A stretch of 6,289 nucleotides of DNA from JACAEY01 sp049700155 (GTDB taxonomy: Bacteria; Nitrospirota; Thermodesulfovibrionia; Thermodesulfovibrionales; SM23-35): NCBI GenBank assembly GCA_049700155.1, contig JBNAVX010000133.1, forward strand, positions 1 through 6,289. The letters run 5' to 3'. The translations under genes were made by a program, and so were the position numbers. Numbering within the stretch: position 1 is the stretch's first letter; the number at the start of each line of letters is the position of its first letter. The notes below the pieces were generated by a model, which made no database searches, was not told the origin of the DNA, and worked only from the letters and a program-made list of their open reading frames with translations. Below are positions 4,918-6,289 of the stretch, in pieces.

Positions 4918-4945
4918 CCCTCCTCTTAACTTAAGGGGAGGAGGG
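4918..4945. repeat. Palindromic hairpin between hepT and card1
   Basis: CCCTCCTC (4918-4925) pairs perfectly with GAGGAGGG (4938-4945). Inner TTAA (4926-4929) and TTAA (4931-4934) also pair, with a GGG bulge. It occupies the 64-base gap after hepT and ends 20 bases before the card1 ATG on the minus strand. No T-run follows the stem on either strand, so a dispersed REP-like palindrome or an RNA-processing or attenuation hairpin is more likely than a standard terminator. Confidence 0.5.
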
Positions 4946-4961
4946 GTTATATTGCATAACA

Positions 4962-5363
4962 TCATTGTTCCAGAATCTTCTTTGCCTTACTGATAAATTC
5001 TCTGATATCAGGGATTCTTTCCTTTACAGTAATGATATTCTGCCAGTTTATCTTTAGATATTGATGTATAGATTCATTTCGGTGCTTAACCAAAGGTGCA
5101 ACCTTAAAAACAATATCTCCAATATATTCATGACAGGCAAGAATGGTATCTTTATAAGTATCAGGGATATTTCTTCCTTGTTTCTTCAGAATTTCTTCTG
5201 AGATATCAACCACACAAAGGATAATATCGTTTATAGTTTTATCGAGAATGTTTCTTATATCTCTATCAGCAAAATAGCGCTCTTTATCAATACCTTCTAA
5301 TTTATTAAGAAAATAATCAATTGTTTCTTCCATAAAGCCAAGAAGTTTACTCACCCTGTCCAA
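4962..5363 (-). CDS. hepT: HepT-type HEPN ribonuclease toxin
   Basis: The 133-residue all-helical protein belongs to the HepT/DUF86 HEPN family. The diagnostic RX4HXY motif is intact: Arg95, His100 and Tyr102 within HRNESIHQY. HepT toxins are RNases, and the motif Tyr is the residue AMPylated by the partner MntA nucleotidyltransferase to neutralise it. The TTG start at 5361-5363 is supported by an AAAGGAG seven bases upstream. It overlaps the end of mntA by 17 bases, the usual MntA-HepT arrangement. A GTG three codons later is an alternative start. The pair forms a self-contained toxin-antitoxin module in a CRISPR-rich setting. Confidence 0.9.
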   Translation of the reverse strand: MDRVSKLLGFMEETIDYFLNKLEGIDKERYFADRDIRNILDKTINDIILCVVDISEEILKKQGRNIPDTYKDTILACHEYIGDIVFKVAPLVKHRNESIHQYLKINWQNIITVKERIPDIREFISKAKKILEQ

Positions 5364-5733
5364 CCTTTATCTCCTTTCTAAATCTGATATCCTCACACTC
5401 ATGTAGGATCTTGCGACTGACAGTGTAAAGAGTCTCTGTGTCGGGTTCCACGAGATGTATACCTTTAAGGGCTTCCTGTATTACAAATGGTGATTCATCT
5501 TCGTCATGCAGTCTCAATATGGAAATATCTCTATCAGAAGATAGTAAGACTTTATCTATTATTTCCATCTCCTCTTTTTCATCTTTTGTATTAATATATA
5601 AGGCAAGGTCAATATCGGACCTTTTGTGAGGGAGACCTTTTGCATAAGAACCATATAGAATCGCTATAAGAATCTTGCCTTCTTCTCTGAATTTTACGAG
5701 AACTTCTTTCAATGATTTCAATTCATTTTCCAT
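5347..5733 (-). CDS. mntA: MntA-type nucleotidyltransferase antitoxin
   Basis: The 128-residue protein is a minimal nucleotidyltransferase. LYGSYAKG (27-33) and SDIDLAL (39-45) form the GSX10DXD motif with Gly28, Ser29, Asp40 and Asp42, and Asp69 in DRDISIL is the likely third metal ligand. The family's antitoxic action is transfer of AMP to the Tyr of the HepT RX4HXY motif. The C-terminal 25 residues overlap the hepT start. The ATG at 5731-5733 starts 17 bases after the preceding ORF and has only a distant GGAAG, so it may depend on read-through from upstream genes. Confidence 0.9.
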   Translation of the reverse strand: MENELKSLKEVLVKFREEGKILIAILYGSYAKGLPHKRSDIDLALYINTKDEKEEMEIIDKVLLSSDRDISILRLHDEDESPFVIQEALKGIHLVEPDTETLYTVSRKILHECEDIRFRKEIKVGQGE

Positions 5734-5750
5734 TTAACTTACAACTTCCG

Positions 5751-6047
5751 TTACTGCCTTCTTTTTTCCTCTGCCTTTTTCTTCAAAAATCTCAAATCAC
5801 GCATATCTCTATCTCTTACTGTCTCTTTCATTTTGATAAGTATATCAAGACTGCACACAGGAATCTTAAGATTATCTATCTCAAAAAATTCGGCATCTCT
5901 CTCAACATCTTTAAATGAAATCATCTCTTCTCCAATTTTACCTATCAAATCTATATTAAAATTATCAGGCGTTCCATATCGAATGACAGCATATTGTTTA
6001 ATATCCTCAGATTTCAGTTCAACACTCACTCTCTTCAGCCTCTTCAA
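5751..6047 (-). pseudogene. N-terminally truncated nucleotidyltransferase-like antitoxin remnant
   Basis: The 98-residue ORF resembles only the C-terminal half of small nucleotidyltransferase-fold antitoxin-like proteins. RYGTPDNFNIDLIGKIG (23-39), the FKDVERDAEFFEIDNLKIPV segment and LDILIKMKETVRDRDMRDLRFL fit the family's closing pattern of gene-specified Lys/Arg, R-x-x-D and D-L-x-x-L. The catalytic half with the G-S/G-G and D-x-D motif is absent. The only start codons are TTG at 6045-6047 or GTG at 6027-6029, both inside the 3' end of the preceding small gene. The simplest reading is a deletion that fused the end of the upstream gene onto the surviving half. A functional truncated protein is possible but less likely. 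The family assignment is from memory of the pattern. Confidence 0.6.
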
Positions 6048-6207
6048 ATGTTTTAAACTTCGTTATTCCTCTTTTTACAGGAACATTTTTTTTGAATTTA
6101 GACAAACGAAATATCCTGAATGCCTTTTTTATCCATTCATCGTCAGGATAGAAATTCCATAAATCCATTTCCGCCTCTTCAAATGTCTTAAATTTCTTTA
6201 ATGGCAT
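6019..6207 (-). CDS. Small KFKTFEEAE-motif protein paired with the nucleotidyltransferase
   Basis: The 62-residue protein is read from the ATG at 6205-6207, which has GGAG seven bases upstream; the ATG at 6211-6213 is only one base from that site and is less likely. It has a LKKFKTFEEAE motif at the N-terminus and a TKFKTFEEAEE motif at the C-terminus. Between them is a helical DLWNFYPDDEWIKKAFRIFRL segment (only its flanks are relevant here). I recognise it as a small hypothetical family commonly encoded directly upstream of nucleotidyltransferase-like genes, here in that same position. No molecular function is established by the sequence. A partner or antitoxin role is a guess from context. 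The two motif copies are nearly identical at DNA level. Confidence 0.65.
   Translation of the reverse strand: MPLKKFKTFEEAEMDLWNFYPDDEWIKKAFRIFRLSKFKKNVPVKRGITKFKTFEEAEESEC
6038..6061. repeat. Direct repeat copy 1 (KFKTFEEAE codons)
   Basis: The 24-base segment matches 6173-6196 at 22 of 24 positions, 135 bases away, an exact multiple of three. It encodes the C-terminal KFKTFEEAE motif of the small protein, and its right part also carries the TTG candidate start of the truncated ORF. Confidence 0.7.
6173..6196. repeat. Direct repeat copy 2 (KFKTFEEAE codons)
   Basis: Partner of the repeat at 6038-6061. It encodes the N-terminal KFKTFEEAE motif of the same small protein. The third-position differences are only two, fewer than expected for an old protein repeat. 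Confidence 0.7.
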
Positions 6208-6235
6208 ATACATGCTCCTTTGCCAAGATTTTTGT

Positions 6236-6289
6236 TCACCCTACAACCTCCATCACCGCCCAGCCAAAAAGTGATAGAGCATTTCTCAT
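6236..6289 (-). CDS. C-terminal end of an unidentified gene (cut by window edge)
   Basis: The minus strand reads openly from the window edge to a TGA at 6236-6238, giving RNALSLFGWAVMEVVG as the last residues. The stop lies 28 bases before the next gene's start, and the direction and spacing fit an upstream operon member. Only 17 residues are visible, so no family can be named, and the frame could be chance. Confidence 0.3.
   Translation of the reverse strand: MRNALSLFGWAVMEVVG

Overview
The window is an AT-rich bacterial CRISPR and defence neighbourhood in which every supported gene lies on the minus strand, so it reads from right to left. The AT-rich coding, the heptameric AAAATTC-type intergenic tracts and the protein flavours suggest an anaerobic or thermophilic bacterium of the Nitrospirota/deltaproteobacterial kind. 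That is an impression only; nothing here fixes the taxon.

Layout in transcription order (right to left): (1) the tail of an unidentified gene at the right edge (6236-6289); (2) a small KFKTFEEAE-motif protein (6019-6207) overlapping a nucleotidyltransferase-like ORF that has lost its catalytic N-terminal half (5751-6047); (3) a MntA/HepT toxin-antitoxin pair (5347-5733 and 4962-5363); (4) a Card1/Can2-type CARF nuclease (3764-4897) overlapping a csx3-like ring-nuclease gene (3513-3779); (5) a VapBC pair (3279-3479 and 2876-3277); (6) a four-gene adaptation cassette, cas2-cas1-cas1-cas2 (2449-2730, 1440-2399, 596-1423, 321-599); (7) a leader (66-320) and the leader-proximal end of a CRISPR array (one repeat from about 29 to 65, then part of a spacer at 1-28). 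The repeat ends in ATTGCGAC on the minus strand, which looks like an 8-nt crRNA 5' handle, so the array is transcribed leftward, in the same direction as the cas genes.

How it fits together: the CARF nuclease plus Csx3 form an activator/off-switch pair for cyclic oligoadenylate signalling in a type III system. Cas10, the Cmr/Csm proteins and Cas6 are not in the window and would have to be encoded nearby. The adaptation cassette feeds the adjacent array. The two toxin-antitoxin modules and the decayed nucleotidyltransferase pair give the locus a defence-island character.

The most unusual element is the doubled adaptation set. One Cas1 (1440-2399) keeps the full Glu/His/Asp active site. The other (596-1423) is shorter, lacks the Glu-containing G-x-E-G segment, has Tyr in place of the active-site His, and retains one Asp. 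Each Cas1 sits next to its own intact-looking Cas2. This suggests a heteromeric spacer integrase in which one Cas1 is structural or substrate-selecting and not catalytic. Heptamer repeat tracts sit exactly at the junctions of this cassette and occupy the positions where ribosome binding sites would be.
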